Made by a program: the position numbers and the translations under genes. Source: Alphaproteobacteria bacterium (GTDB taxonomy: Bacteria; Pseudomonadota; Alphaproteobacteria; SMXS01). From it: DNA of 64,000 bases. The notes under the pieces are model-generated. The model had not been told where the DNA came from and made no database searches. It saw only the letters and a list, made by a program, of their open reading frames with translations. This document shows positions 8,245 through 17,037 of the stretch, piece by piece (positions within the stretch are counted from its first letter, which is position 1; the number at the start of each line of letters is the position of its first letter). Where the stretch lies: assembly GCA_028284945.1 (NCBI GenBank), contig JANQQJ010000024.1, positions 248,001-312,000 of the forward strand. The letters run 5' to 3'.

Positions 8245-9837
8245 CTAATTTGCAACAGGTCTATTTGTTTTGTTGCCTACTCTTGAAAGTAGGATCAGAA
8301 GAGCGCAAGCAAAGAGCATTAAAAAGAACACCGAATTTCCATATCGCGCGAAAATCGTCGGTGGAAGCGGTGGCGGCAACTGTCCGTTGAGGACACCCTG
8401 CTTGCCCAGTTCCAGGCTGCGCAGCACCCGGCCATGGGCATCGATGATTGCCGACACTCCGGTTTGTGCCGACCGGATCATCGGCAATCCTTCTTCGATA
8501 CTGCGGAAGCGGGCAATTGTCATGTGCTGGAACGGGCCCGACAAATCGCCATACCAGGAGTCATTGGTCAGGTTGTAAAGCCAGTCTGGCCGGTCGCCTT
8601 CGGGGGTCACTTGACCGGGGAATATGACCTCATAGCAGATCAGCGGTCCGACAGAGGGAAGGCCCGGCAACTCCATGACGACGGGGCCCGGGCCGGCCTT
8701 GAAGTCACCGCCGCCCGCCACGACTTTTTGCACCCCATCCTCAAAACCAATCAGGTTCAAGGCACTGTTCACCCAGGCGAAGAAGCCCGGCACCGGCACA
8801 TATTCGCCAAACGGCACCAAGTGGGCCTTGTCATAAATGCCACGCTCGCGCCCAACATGGTCGATGACAATCATGCTGTTAAAGAAGGCATAGCCTTCCG
8901 GTCCCTGCTCAGCGCGGGGAAACCCGGTCAGCACATAACCACCCGGCTCCAGCAACCGGCCGATCATGACCGACCGCGCCAGATCCTGATCCAGCCGATA
9001 GGGGATTGACGCTTCCGGCCACAGCAAAAGATCAATCGTTTCCCCAATCTCCGGTTCTGACATGGTGAGATACCTGACGAAATGGTCGTCACGAAGGTCC
9101 GCCCGCCACTTAAGCTCTTGGGGGATGTTGGCCTGCACGACGCGAACGGTCGGCTGACCGGGTGTCCTGTTATCGTCACTCGGCAACCGCCACAGGCCAT
9201 AGCCGAGCATCAGCGCGAGTATCAGGACGGGGGCAATCAGGGGTCGAAGAAAGGTCCATCCTTCTGCTGACCGGCCAATCAAATTGACCGGTGCTGCTGC
9301 AACCAGGACGGTCAACAGGCCCAGACCATAGGCGCCACCAATCGCCGCGAACTGGCTCATCGTATCGGAAAACGCCCAGCTATAACCGATCAGGTTCCAG
9401 GGAAAGCCGCCAAACGGAATATGCCCACGGGCCCATTCCATCGCCATCCAGACGACAGCAAAAACCAGAACCCGGGCCCGGAACTGTTTAACCAGATACC
9501 AATAGAGAACGCCGCCAACGCCGATAAACAAGGCGATACCCAGCGGGAGCGGGATAGCCGCCGCCGGCGGGGCCCCCGCAATGGCCAGCGCATTGGCGAC
9601 CCAAAAGAAGCCGGTGGAAAAATGCCCGGCGCCAAAAGCCCAACCGATGGCAAATGCCGACCGGGCACTGTTGCATTGGTCGAGCAGTATGATCAGTGTC
9701 GGGATTGCGAGCAGCAGCAGGGGGACGGCATAGATCGGTGCCAGGGCCGCAGTCGCCAGCGCACCGGCGACAAGTGCGATCACCATGCGCTGCCAGAGCG
9801 GGCGGCGCGCCAACCATGCCAATGACTTTGCCGTCAC
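8245..9837 (-). CDS. lnt: Apolipoprotein N-acyltransferase
   Basis: A 530-residue inner-membrane enzyme that adds the third acyl chain to lipoproteins. The first 210 residues are hydrophobic (about six to eight membrane segments); a periplasmic nitrilase-like domain follows. The catalytic triad is visible: Glu275 in LLLWPEASIPY, Lys337 in YDKAHLVPFGEYVP, Cys401 in GPLICYEVIFP. A last membrane helix ends the protein. The GTG start at 9837 overlaps the corC stop by 4 bp (GTGA), so translation is coupled. The window encodes several lipoproteins that would be substrates. Confidence 0.96.
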   Translation of the reverse strand: MTAKSLAWLARRPLWQRMVIALVAGALATAALAPIYAVPLLLLAIPTLIILLDQCNSARSAFAIGWAFGAGHFSTGFFWVANALAIAGAPPAAAIPLPLGIALFIGVGGVLYWYLVKQFRARVLVFAVVWMAMEWARGHIPFGGFPWNLIGYSWAFSDTMSQFAAIGGAYGLGLLTVLVAAAPVNLIGRSAEGWTFLRPLIAPVLILALMLGYGLWRLPSDDNRTPGQPTVRVVQANIPQELKWRADLRDDHFVRYLTMSEPEIGETIDLLLWPEASIPYRLDQDLARSVMIGRLLEPGGYVLTGFPRAEQGPEGYAFFNSMIVIDHVGRERGIYDKAHLVPFGEYVPVPGFFAWVNSALNLIGFEDGVQKVVAGGGDFKAGPGPVVMELPGLPSVGPLICYEVIFPGQVTPEGDRPDWLYNLTNDSWYGDLSGPFQHMTIARFRSIEEGLPMIRSAQTGVSAIIDAHGRVLRSLELGKQGVLNGQLPPPLPPTIFARYGNSVFFLMLFACALLILLSRVGNKTNRPVAN

Positions 9838-10739
9838 GACTCCGCCGGTTTGCTTCTGCGCACCCTGACCCGCTTCAAACGGCGGGCGTCCACGTCGATA
9901 ACTTCGAATTCCAACCCGCCTGGATGGGTAATGATCTCGCCCCGCGTCGGCACCCGGCCAGCCAGTGAGAAGACAAGCCCGCCGACCGTATCGACATATT
10001 CCTCGCGGTCCGGCGGCAGCAGGTCGACCGAAACCCGGGCCTCCAGATCCTCGACCAGGCAGCGGGCGTCGACGTCAAAAAGCCCGCCGCTCCGTGCGAC
10101 GATCAACGGGGTGAGCTGTTCATCATGTTCGTCTTCAATTTCACCGACAATCTGTTCAATGAGGTCTTCAATCGTGACAAGGCCGTCGGTCCCGCCATAT
10201 TCGTCAATAACCAGCGCCATGTGAATCCGGCTCAACCGCATGCGCAGCAGCAAATCGACAACCGGCATAGAGGGCGGGACAAAGAGCACCCGCCTTTTGA
10301 TTTCCCCCACCGACGGGGGAGACCCCTGGCGATCCGGATCGCCGATAACGCTTAACACATCCTTGATATGCACCATGCCGGCGACATCATCGAGCGTATC
10401 GGTATAGATCGGCAGCCGGGAGTGCGCCGCATCCTTGAACGCGGTCACCAATTCGTCAAATGACGAGGACATTTCGACCGCGACAATATCCGCCCGCGGC
10501 ACCATCACGTCATCAATCTCCAACTCGCGCAGATTAATGATGTTCATCAGCATGATCCGCTCTTCAGCGGTCAGCTCGGACGTGTCGTCACTGTGTTCTT
10601 CAATGACGTCTTCAAGGCTCTCACGCAGCGACGGCTCGCGCCGGCGCAGCACGCTCCAAACGCCTTCAAACAGGCTCTTTTCTTTTACCGGGGGATTATT
10701 CTCGCCGGTTAAAGAGGCGTCGGATGACGCATCCTTCAT
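9834..10739 (-). CDS. corC: CBS-domain hemolysin-like / CorC family protein
   Basis: A 301-residue soluble protein with paired CBS domains (about 70-190, beginning near MVPRADIVAVE) and a C-terminal CorC_HlyC domain (about 205-290). The linker EYGGTDGLVTIEDLIEQIVG is a hallmark. Family members are linked to magnesium/cobalt homeostasis; the label hemolysin is historical. No membrane domain is present, so this is the short CorC type rather than a long CNNM-like protein. The ATG overlaps the ybeY stop by 4 bp and the stop overlaps the lnt start, as in the common ybeY-corC-lnt operon. Confidence 0.93.
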   Translation of the reverse strand: MKDASSDASLTGENNPPVKEKSLFEGVWSVLRRREPSLRESLEDVIEEHSDDTSELTAEERIMLMNIINLRELEIDDVMVPRADIVAVEMSSSFDELVTAFKDAAHSRLPIYTDTLDDVAGMVHIKDVLSVIGDPDRQGSPPSVGEIKRRVLFVPPSMPVVDLLLRMRLSRIHMALVIDEYGGTDGLVTIEDLIEQIVGEIEDEHDEQLTPLIVARSGGLFDVDARCLVEDLEARVSVDLLPPDREEYVDTVGGLVFSLAGRVPTRGEIITHPGGLEFEVIDVDARRLKRVRVRRSKPAES

Positions 10740-11224
10740 GACCCAACCTCACAATCCTCGACATCATCGGCATAGGGATTGGCGATGTCGAGCGTTTTAA
10801 GGATCGCCACCTCCAGTGCCTCCATCTCTATCGCTTCTGCCTCAGTTTCGTGGTCATAACCGGCCAGATGCAAATAGCCGTGCACCAATAGATGCGACAG
10901 ATGATCTTCCAGCGTCAGGCCCGCAGCGGCCGCCTCTCGCGACACCGTGTCAAAGCCCAACGCCAGATCACCAAGGACCGGCCCTTCACCAGGCACCTGC
11001 ATGTCACCAGCTGGAAAGGAGAGCACGTTGGTTGGCTTATCCTTTTGTCGATAACGCCCGTTGAGCGCCTGGATCCGATCATCGTCGGTAAACAGAACGC
11101 TCACAGTGCCCTGTGCCCGGTCGTCAGCCGCTGCAGCATGGAGCGCGGTACGCGCGCAATGCTCCAGCGTGGGCAGGGCGTCCATCCACCGCTGTTCTTC
11201 AACCAGAATGTCGACTGTGTGCAT
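10736..11224 (-). CDS. ybeY: Endoribonuclease YbeY
   Basis: A 162-residue single-strand RNA endonuclease acting in 16S rRNA 3'-end maturation and ribosome quality control. The zinc site HLLVHGYLHLAGYDH near the C-terminus contains the three histidines of the H-x3-H-x5-H motif. The ATG at 11224 (MHTVDILVEEQRW) gives the normal family length; an upstream in-frame start would add 74 residues that run antisense through phoH and look non-coding. It follows phoH by 10 bp, as in the widespread phoH-ybeY pair. Confidence 0.95.
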   Translation of the reverse strand: MHTVDILVEEQRWMDALPTLEHCARTALHAAAADDRAQGTVSVLFTDDDRIQALNGRYRQKDKPTNVLSFPAGDMQVPGEGPVLGDLALGFDTVSREAAAAGLTLEDHLSHLLVHGYLHLAGYDHETEAEAIEMEALEVAILKTLDIANPYADDVEDCEVGS

Positions 11225-11234
11225 CGCTCTTGGA

Positions 11235-12278
11235 CTAATCCGCGTCGTCTCCGGCGGGTTTCCGCCGCTTGATCGCCGCCAGGCGTTTTTGTTCTTCACT
11301 GGCGTTATAGGCCTGAACCATCCGGGTGACGAGCCGGTGGCGAACCACATCCCGCTCGCCGAACCGGACAAACGAGACGCCCTCAACATTACCCAGAACA
11401 TCGAACGCGTCTTGCAGGCCAGACCGGCTGCCCATCGGTAGATCAACTTGGGTGAGGTCGCCGCAGACCGCCATGCGCGAGTTTTCGCCCAGCCGGGTCA
11501 GGAACATCTTCATCTGCATCGGCGTCGTATTTTGCGCCTCATCGAGAATAACGAATGCGTTGGACAGGGTCCGTCCGCGCATAAAGCCCAACGGGGCGAC
11601 CTCGATATCGCCGTTCGCCATGCCTTTGACCACCTGGTCCCCGGGCTGCATGTCGTGCAGCGCATCATAGAGCGGGCGCAAATAGGGATCGATCTTGTCA
11701 CGCATATCGCCGGGTAAAAAGCCGATCCGCTCACCTGCTTCAACGGCCGGACGCGACAGAATGAGCCGGTCGACTGCACCCTGCTGTAACATTTCCACCG
11801 CAACCGCGACGGCCAAATAGGTTTTACCGGTACCGGCAGGGCCGCTGGCGAACACCAATTCGCTGTCACGCAACCGCGCGACATATTCGGCCTGACGCGG
11901 TGACCGCGGAGAAATCACCCGCTTCCTGGTTCGGATGACCCCGGCCAGATCGCCGCTTGCCGACGCGCCATCCGTTTGACTTTCGGCCATGCGCACCGCC
12001 CCATCAACATCGCCGGCATTCACCGTCAGTCCATTGCGTAACCGGCCATAAAGCGCGCGCAGGACAGCCTTTGCCGTTTCCGCAGCATCCGCCGGCCCAC
12101 TGACCGACACCCGGTTGCCGCGCGACGACAACGTGACGCCCAGCCGTTCTTCAATCTGCGCCAAGTTGCGATCAAATTCACCGAACAGTTCCGTCAAATG
12201 AGTGTTGTCGTCAAAATCGATAACGGACGTCGCCTCGGACTGCGGTTGTGCAGGCGCGGGGCGTTGCTGCTTATTCAA
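11235..12278 (-). CDS. phoH: PhoH-like ATPase
   Basis: A 347-residue P-loop protein. A KH-like N-terminal region (about 20-100) precedes the PhoH ATPase domain: Walker A GPAGTGKT at 146-153, Walker B FVILDEAQNT near 240, and the following MQMKMFLTRLGENSRM segment. PhoH proteins are probable RNA helicase/ribonuclease-like ATPases; their linkage with YbeY supports an RNA role. Start ATG at 12278, 12 bp after the miaB stop. The C-terminus is basic. Confidence 0.95.
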   Translation of the reverse strand: MNKQQRPAPAQPQSEATSVIDFDDNTHLTELFGEFDRNLAQIEERLGVTLSSRGNRVSVSGPADAAETAKAVLRALYGRLRNGLTVNAGDVDGAVRMAESQTDGASASGDLAGVIRTRKRVISPRSPRQAEYVARLRDSELVFASGPAGTGKTYLAVAVAVEMLQQGAVDRLILSRPAVEAGERIGFLPGDMRDKIDPYLRPLYDALHDMQPGDQVVKGMANGDIEVAPLGFMRGRTLSNAFVILDEAQNTTPMQMKMFLTRLGENSRMAVCGDLTQVDLPMGSRSGLQDAFDVLGNVEGVSFVRFGERDVVRHRLVTRMVQAYNASEEQKRLAAIKRRKPAGDDAD

Positions 12279-12290
12279 TGGGAACCCCTG

Positions 12291-13673
12291 TCATTGCGCA
12301 GCGGCCCGGGTCTGTTGGTCTGCGATCCGCCCGGACAGGCTGTTGGGTAAAATACTGGTAATCTCGACCGGGAAAATGCGGCCGATAAACGCCTCGGCAT
12401 TATCGACACCGTCGACGGAAACCGCCTGCATGAACGGGCTCCGCCCAGCGATCTGTCCGGCATGCCTGCCGCGACGCTCAAACAAAACCGGCATGGTTTC
12501 GCCCAGGCACGACGCGTTGAACGCGTTTTGTTGGCGCGACAGTTCGGCCTGCAGAGTTGCAAGCCGGACCGATTTCACGTCTTCAGGGACCTGGTCGGCG
12601 TGATCGGCCGCCGGCGTGCCGGGCCGAGGGCTGTATTTAAAGGAATAGGCCATCACGAAGCCGACCGTCCGGACCAAGTCCATCGTCGCTTCGAAATCCT
12701 CGTCCGTCTCCCCGGGGAAGCCGACGATAAAATCGCTCGATAGCGCGAGATCAGGCCGGGCCTCGCGCAGCCGGGCAACGATATCCCGATATTCAGCAGC
12801 GGTATGGCGGCGGTTCATCGCTTGCAGAATCCTATCAGAGCCGCTTTGTACCGGCAGATGAAGGAACGGCATGATTTCAGGCACATCACGGTGCGCGGCA
12901 ATCAACTCATCATCAACGTCACGCGGGTGGGACGTGGTGTAACGAATCCGTTCCAGCCCCTCAATCGCGGCCAAGTGGCGCATCAGCGCACCCAATCCAG
13001 CCGGGCTACCGCCATCGTCACCGTGATAGGCGTTCACGTTCTGGCCCAGCAAGGTGATGTCGACAGCCCCTTGTTCAACAAGACGGCGGGCTTCGGCCAA
13101 CACGTCGCCGACGGGCCGGGAATATTCCGCGCCCCTGGTATAGGGCACCACGCAAAATGTGCAGAACTTGTCGCAGCCTTCCTGAATGGTCAGAAATGCA
13201 CTGGAGCCTTGCGGCGCGGATTCTTGTGGCAGGTGATCGAATTTCTCGTCGGTCGCCAGATCGACCGCAACAACACGCGAGCGGCCGGTTTCGGCCAGGT
13301 CACGCTCTGCCTTTGCAATAAGGGTCGGAAGTTCCTGATAGGTCTGCGGCCCGAATACCAGGTCGATCGCCGGGGCGCGGCGCATCATTTCCGCCCCCTG
13401 TGCCTGCGCAACACAGCCGCCAATGGCCACCAGCATCTGTTCCCCGTCCAGCGCTTTGCGCTCTTTCAGGGCACGCAGGCGGCCGACTTCTGAATAGACC
13501 TTTTCAGCCGCTTTCTCGCGAATATGGCAGGTGTTCAGAATCACCAGATCAGCCTCTTCCGGGCTGTCCGCTGTCTGATAGCCGATTGGCGCCAACACGT
13601 CGGCCATGCGCGCCGAATCATAGACGTTCATCTGGCAGCCATAGGTCTTTATATGGACGCGCTTCGCACTCAT
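12291..13673 (-). CDS. miaB: tRNA-2-methylthio-N6-dimethylallyladenosine synthase
   Basis: A 460-residue radical-SAM methylthiotransferase that modifies A37 of tRNAs reading UNN codons. It has the N-terminal UPF0004 domain with Cys13 and Cys49 as first ligands of the second cluster, the radical-SAM motif [15 protein letters not shown], and a C-terminal TRAM domain (from about 385, ending near [15 protein letters not shown]). Length and order are standard. It heads the miaB-phoH-ybeY-corC-lnt run. ATG start at 13673. Confidence 0.96.
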   Translation of the reverse strand: MSAKRVHIKTYGCQMNVYDSARMADVLAPIGYQTADSPEEADLVILNTCHIREKAAEKVYSEVGRLRALKERKALDGEQMLVAIGGCVAQAQGAEMMRRAPAIDLVFGPQTYQELPTLIAKAERDLAETGRSRVVAVDLATDEKFDHLPQESAPQGSSAFLTIQEGCDKFCTFCVVPYTRGAEYSRPVGDVLAEARRLVEQGAVDITLLGQNVNAYHGDDGGSPAGLGALMRHLAAIEGLERIRYTTSHPRDVDDELIAAHRDVPEIMPFLHLPVQSGSDRILQAMNRRHTAAEYRDIVARLREARPDLALSSDFIVGFPGETDEDFEATMDLVRTVGFVMAYSFKYSPRPGTPAADHADQVPEDVKSVRLATLQAELSRQQNAFNASCLGETMPVLFERRGRHAGQIAGRSPFMQAVSVDGVDNAEAFIGRIFPVEITSILPNSLSGRIADQQTRAAAQ

Positions 13674-13757
13674 CTCAAAAAGCTCTCAACAAAAGGCGGC
13701 GCACCGTATCAATGGCGGATGACAAGTCAAGCAGAGCCCCAGCTGCAGCATGATTTC

Positions 13758-14555
13758 TCAAGCGGCTTTTTCCTCAAGGCCATAGCCGGCATTCAGCTTT
13801 TCCAGCTCACGCGCGATCTCACCATGGCAATGCGCGCTCATGTCCTTGCGCCCCTTCATGGTCTCCAGCGTCACCGGCTCGTGAAACGTGACGACAGCAG
13901 TCAGCCGTCCCATGGTCATGAATTCCCAAAGATGCGGGCCCAGTTCCATATCGCCATACCAACCGACATAGGGCCGGAAATGGCGGTTAAGCGGCATATT
14001 GTTGATCCGTGTATAGGCGATGGAGATTGGTTGAACCGTCAACGGCTTAGCCCCCTGCCAGCGTTCGGCAACGGCAAACAAGCTGCTCTTGAAGGGCAGG
14101 ACGCGGGCGCCATCGGAACTTGTTCCTTCGGGAAATAGAATCAGGCTGTCGCCCCGGTCCAGCCGTTCGATCATCTGTTCCAGATGGGCGCTGGACCGAG
14201 CGCGGTTTTCCCGGTCGATGAAGATGGTGCGGCGCAGTTTCGAGAGCCAGCCAAACAGGCGCCACTCTGCAAGATCTGCCCGGGCGACGAATGATGAGCC
14301 CAAGAGACCGCCCAGCACAAAGATGTCCAGCCACGAAATATGGTTGGACACGTAAAGCACCGACTTGTCACGCGAGGGTATCCCGCGGGACACGATCTTG
14401 ACGCCAATAATGCGATTTCCGATTCGAAAGAACCAATAGGGCAAGAACTCGGCAATTTTGCCGCCGGCCAGGCTCAGAAAGGGCTGGATCGGAATAATCA
14501 CCATTAAACACATCGCAAGAGCGATGGCGCTTAGTCCGGCCCGGACCATATTCAA
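13758..14555 (-). CDS. plsC: 1-acyl-sn-glycerol-3-phosphate acyltransferase family protein
   Basis: A 265-residue membrane acyltransferase of the PlsC family. An N-terminal membrane segment (about 5-35) precedes the catalytic NHISWLD motif (H72, D77 of HX4D) and the acceptor-binding FPEGTSSDG motif near residue 142. Such enzymes acylate lysophosphatidate in phospholipid synthesis; some members are OlsA, which completes ornithine lipids. As an OlsB-type gene lies at 31644, an OlsA role is possible but cannot be told from sequence alone. It lies between fur and miaB. Confidence 0.88.
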   Translation of the reverse strand: MNMVRAGLSAIALAMCLMVIIPIQPFLSLAGGKIAEFLPYWFFRIGNRIIGVKIVSRGIPSRDKSVLYVSNHISWLDIFVLGGLLGSSFVARADLAEWRLFGWLSKLRRTIFIDRENRARSSAHLEQMIERLDRGDSLILFPEGTSSDGARVLPFKSSLFAVAERWQGAKPLTVQPISIAYTRINNMPLNRHFRPYVGWYGDMELGPHLWEFMTMGRLTAVVTFHEPVTLETMKGRKDMSAHCHGEIARELEKLNAGYGLEEKAA

Positions 14556-14599
14556 AACGCGCCCCGCTGACGTGACTCCAGCATCAGCACCAATGTGCT

Positions 14600-15022
14600 T
14601 TAACTCTCACTCTTGCCGCTCAAGGGAACAGCATAGAGTTCAAGTCGGTGATCGACCAATTTGAAGCCGAGCTTGCGCGCAACCGCCTCTTGCAGGCGTT
14701 CGATTTCTTCATCACGAAACTCGATCACCTGTCCGCTTTGAACGTCAATCAGGTGATCGTGATGAGTCTCGGGCACTTCTTCGTAGCGCGCACGCCCGTC
14801 GCCAAAGTCATGCCGTTCCAGGATGCCGGCTTCTTCAAAGAGCCGCACCGTGCGGTACACCGTGGCGATACTGATCTTGTCATCGATATCTGACGCCCTG
14901 GCATAAAGCTCTTCGACGTCCGGATGATCCTCTGATGTGGACAGCACACGGGCAATGACCCGGCGCTGATCCGTCATCCGCATTCCTTTTTCGATACACA
15001 GGCGCTCCAACCTGTCCGGCAT
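14600..15022 (-). CDS. fur: Fur-family metalloregulator (Fur/Mur)
   Basis: A 140-residue regulator: an N-terminal winged helix (RMTDQRRVIARVL, then ISIATVYRTVRLFEEAGIL) and a C-terminal metal/dimer domain containing ETHHDHLIDVQSGQVIEF. The CxxC structural-zinc motif of gamma-proteobacterial Fur is absent, as in many alphaproteobacterial Fur/Mur proteins. It therefore may respond to manganese (Mur) rather than iron. The ATG at 15022 gives MPDRLERLCIEKGMRMT. It lies between plsC and mucR. Confidence 0.9.
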   Translation of the reverse strand: MPDRLERLCIEKGMRMTDQRRVIARVLSTSEDHPDVEELYARASDIDDKISIATVYRTVRLFEEAGILERHDFGDGRARYEEVPETHHDHLIDVQSGQVIEFRDEEIERLQEAVARKLGFKLVDHRLELYAVPLSGKSES

Positions 15023-15075
15023 CTACACTAACCCCCTTGTGGGATGCCGGTCTCAGGTTGACTGCACCCCGTTGA

Positions 15076-15504
15076 TCAACGCTTGCGGCTTCGCTTCGTC
15101 CCCAGGCCGATCTTCTTGGCCAGGGTGCGCCGCTGCGCCGCGTAGTTCGGGGCAACCATCGGATAATCCGCCGGCAAACCCCACCGCTCGCGATACTCCT
15201 CGGGCGACATTCCATAAGCCGTCCGAAGGTGCCGCTTGAGCATCTTCAACTTCTTACCATCTTCCAGGCAAATGATGTAGTCCGGTGTGATGGAGCGGCG
15301 AATCGGAACCGCCGGTTTGGGCTTTTCGACGGGCGCCTCGGCGGGTTCATCACCGAGTTTCGACAAGGTGTGAAAAACCTGCTCGATCAGATGCGGCACA
15401 TCCGCCATGGCGACACTATTATTCGCGACATGAGAGGATACTATATCTGATGTCAGAGCCAGAATTTCACTCCGCTCTACGTTCTCTTTAGCTTCATTTG
15501 ACAT
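15076..15504 (-). CDS. mucR: MucR/Ros family transcriptional regulator
   Basis: A 142-residue regulator of an alphaproteobacterial family controlling exopolysaccharide, motility and cell-cycle genes. The core reads YIICLEDGKKLKMLKRHL, followed by RTAYGMSPEEYRERWGLPADYP and the MVAPNYAAQR segment. The second zinc ligand of classical Ros (C-x2-C) is Asp here (CLED). Related MucR proteins with this change are known to fold and bind DNA without the canonical zinc site. Own promoter at 15548-15576; H-NS-like binding to AT-rich DNA is the family mode. Confidence 0.93.
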   Translation of the reverse strand: MSNEAKENVERSEILALTSDIVSSHVANNSVAMADVPHLIEQVFHTLSKLGDEPAEAPVEKPKPAVPIRRSITPDYIICLEDGKKLKMLKRHLRTAYGMSPEEYRERWGLPADYPMVAPNYAAQRRTLAKKIGLGTKRSRKR

Positions 15505-15547
15505 GGGCCGACCTACGTTTCAAATTGATTACTAGTACACTTTGATA

Positions 15548-15576
15548 CGTATAGGGTGAATCTTGTTTTTCATCAA
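15548..15576 (-). promoter_or_regulatory. Promoter candidate for mucR
   Basis: Minus-strand TTGATG (15571-15576), 17-bp spacer, TATACG (15548-15553). It lies in an AT-rich 90-bp gap between mucR and the divergent TusA-like gene, a suitable target for MucR autoregulation (inference). Confidence 0.55.
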
Positions 15577-15594
15577 GAATAAGAGTCTTTGTCT

Positions 15595-15849
15595 GTGAGT
15601 ATTGATAAATCTCCGAAATCACCAAACATTCGGTTGGACATTACAACCGAAAAGTGTCCCATGACTTTCGTCAAAACTCGGCTGCTCTTGGAAAAAACAG
15701 CGCCAGGCGAATTTGTCGAGATAGTGCTGTCTGATGGTGAAGCCAAAGAAAACGTTCCCCAGTCCGTTAAGGATTTGGGACATGAGGTCGAATCACTTGA
15801 CCCTATAAACGAAGGCGAAACGTTTCTGATGACAGTTCGGGTCGTTTAA
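15595..15849 (+). CDS. TusA-family sulfur-carrier-like protein
   Basis: An 84-residue small protein of the TusA/SirA fold. The signature cysteine is in DITTEKCPMTFVKTRLLLEK: CPMT replaces the CPxP of classical TusA, a variant of a separate subfamily. The following segment (EIVLSDGEAKENVPQSVKDLGHEV) matches the beta-alpha-beta fold. TusA proteins carry persulfide sulfur for tRNA thiolation and other pathways; the substrate here is unknown. I chose GTG at 15595 with AAGAG 9 nt upstream; a TTG at 15589 is also in frame. Lower G+C than its neighbours. Confidence 0.8.
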   Translation: MSIDKSPKSPNIRLDITTEKCPMTFVKTRLLLEKTAPGEFVEIVLSDGEAKENVPQSVKDLGHEVESLDPINEGETFLMTVRVV

Positions 15850-15859
15850 CGCTCGTAAA

Positions 15860-16357
15860 TTAACGCGCCGCATCCAGTGAACGGCGCATGGTGATGGCGT
15901 CGACCCGCCGCCCCTGTAGACGGCGATAATAGCCCGCCCGTCTGCCCACCGCCTGAAAACCCAGCGACACATAAAGATCCCGTGCCAGGGGGTTGTCGGT
16001 TGCAACTTCAAGGGTAAGGTGCCGTGCGCCGGCACGGCGGCACATGTCCATCGACCTGGCGATCAATGACCGTGCCGTTCCGGATTGCCGGTGTTCCGGA
16101 ATCACCCCAATTGAGAGTAACTCACTCTCACCACCGCCGGTTCGGCACACCGCGAAGCCGATCGGTTCTGCCCCGTCTTCATGCTCCTGCCGGGCCAGCA
16201 GACAGAAGGCGCCCGCCATGCCCATCACGTCCGCGAAAGATTTCGCGGTCCACGTCTCATCACCCGGCCGGCAGAAACAAGCGGCATGCAGTGCCGCCAG
16301 CATGTTTTCGACCCCGGCCGCCGGTTGAATCTCAACGATATCGAATAGGCCGGTCAC
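15860..16357 (-). CDS. rimI: Ribosomal-protein-alanine N-acetyltransferase (RimI-like GNAT)
   Basis: A 165-residue GNAT acetyltransferase. The acetyl-CoA site is ELLSIGVIPEHRQSGTARSLI (a variant of Q/RxxGxG/A) and the C-terminal ARDLYVSLGFQAVGRRAGYY is the usual RimI signature for binding the protein N-terminus. RimI acetylates the N-terminal alanine of ribosomal protein S18. The ATG overlaps the tsaB stop by 4 bp; tsaB-rimI pairing is widespread. It converges with the TusA-like gene at 15849. Confidence 0.9.
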   Translation of the reverse strand: MTGLFDIVEIQPAAGVENMLAALHAACFCRPGDETWTAKSFADVMGMAGAFCLLARQEHEDGAEPIGFAVCRTGGGESELLSIGVIPEHRQSGTARSLIARSMDMCRRAGARHLTLEVATDNPLARDLYVSLGFQAVGRRAGYYRRLQGRRVDAITMRRSLDAAR

Positions 16358-17028
16358 GACATCACCCGGGCCGAGGGCAGCTTGGCGTCCGGCTGCCGCA
16401 GATAAAGCGGCTTGATCGGCTGCCCTGTCGGCGGCTTGGCGGCGGCCAAGGTGGCCACCGCCATCGGTGCGATATGCACCATGTCAGGCTTGGCAGTCAC
16501 GCGGGCTTCATCACCGGCAGTGACCATACCGGCTGCGGAACCCACGGCAATTCCCGTCAGTCCCGCCACAGACTGCATAGCGGTTTCGGGATCGACGGCC
16601 CGCGCCTCAGCCCTTGCTACAACGGTGGTACCCGACCGAGCAAAGGGCTGGAGATAGATTTGCCCGCGGCGCGCATCATGCGCGGCCACAATTGCCTCGC
16701 CCTCTGAAACTTGATCGCACGCGGTCTGCGCGAGCGCCTCCAGGCTGGTGACGCCGATGCAGGGCAACCCGGTCGCCAGAGCCAGGCCCCGGGCGGCAGC
16801 GACACCGATTCGCAGGCCGGTGAAGGTGCCCGGACCGATGGTGGCCCCAATCCGGTCCAGCTCGGCATATCCGATGCCGGCCTCGCCCAGCGCGGTTTCG
16901 ATCATCGGCAAAAGCCGCTCAGCCATCGCGCGCGGTTCCGACTCAATGACCTCAGATGCGCAGTGCCCGTCCACGGAGACTGCAACGGAACCGCGCCCAA
17001 GCGCGCAATCGAAAGCGAGGATATTCAT
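16354..17028 (-). CDS. tsaB: tRNA threonylcarbamoyladenosine biosynthesis protein TsaB
   Basis: A 224-residue ASKHA-fold protein, partner of TsaD in making t6A37 of ANN-decoding tRNAs. Signatures are MNILAFDCALGRGSVAV at the N-terminus, LLPMIETALGEAG, and IGPGTFTGLRIGVAAARGLA. It is inactive alone and scaffolds TsaD/TsaE. The ATG at 17028 follows the nitroreductase stop by 9 bp. Normal length. Confidence 0.94.
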   Translation of the reverse strand: MNILAFDCALGRGSVAVSVDGHCASEVIESEPRAMAERLLPMIETALGEAGIGYAELDRIGATIGPGTFTGLRIGVAAARGLALATGLPCIGVTSLEALAQTACDQVSEGEAIVAAHDARRGQIYLQPFARSGTTVVARAEARAVDPETAMQSVAGLTGIAVGSAAGMVTAGDEARVTAKPDMVHIAPMAVATLAAAKPPTGQPIKPLYLRQPDAKLPSARVMS

Positions 17029-17037
17029 CCCACGATC

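Noticed and set aside
11225-11446. 74-residue N-terminal extension of YbeY
   Set aside because: It overlaps the 3' end of phoH in another frame and does not resemble YbeY.
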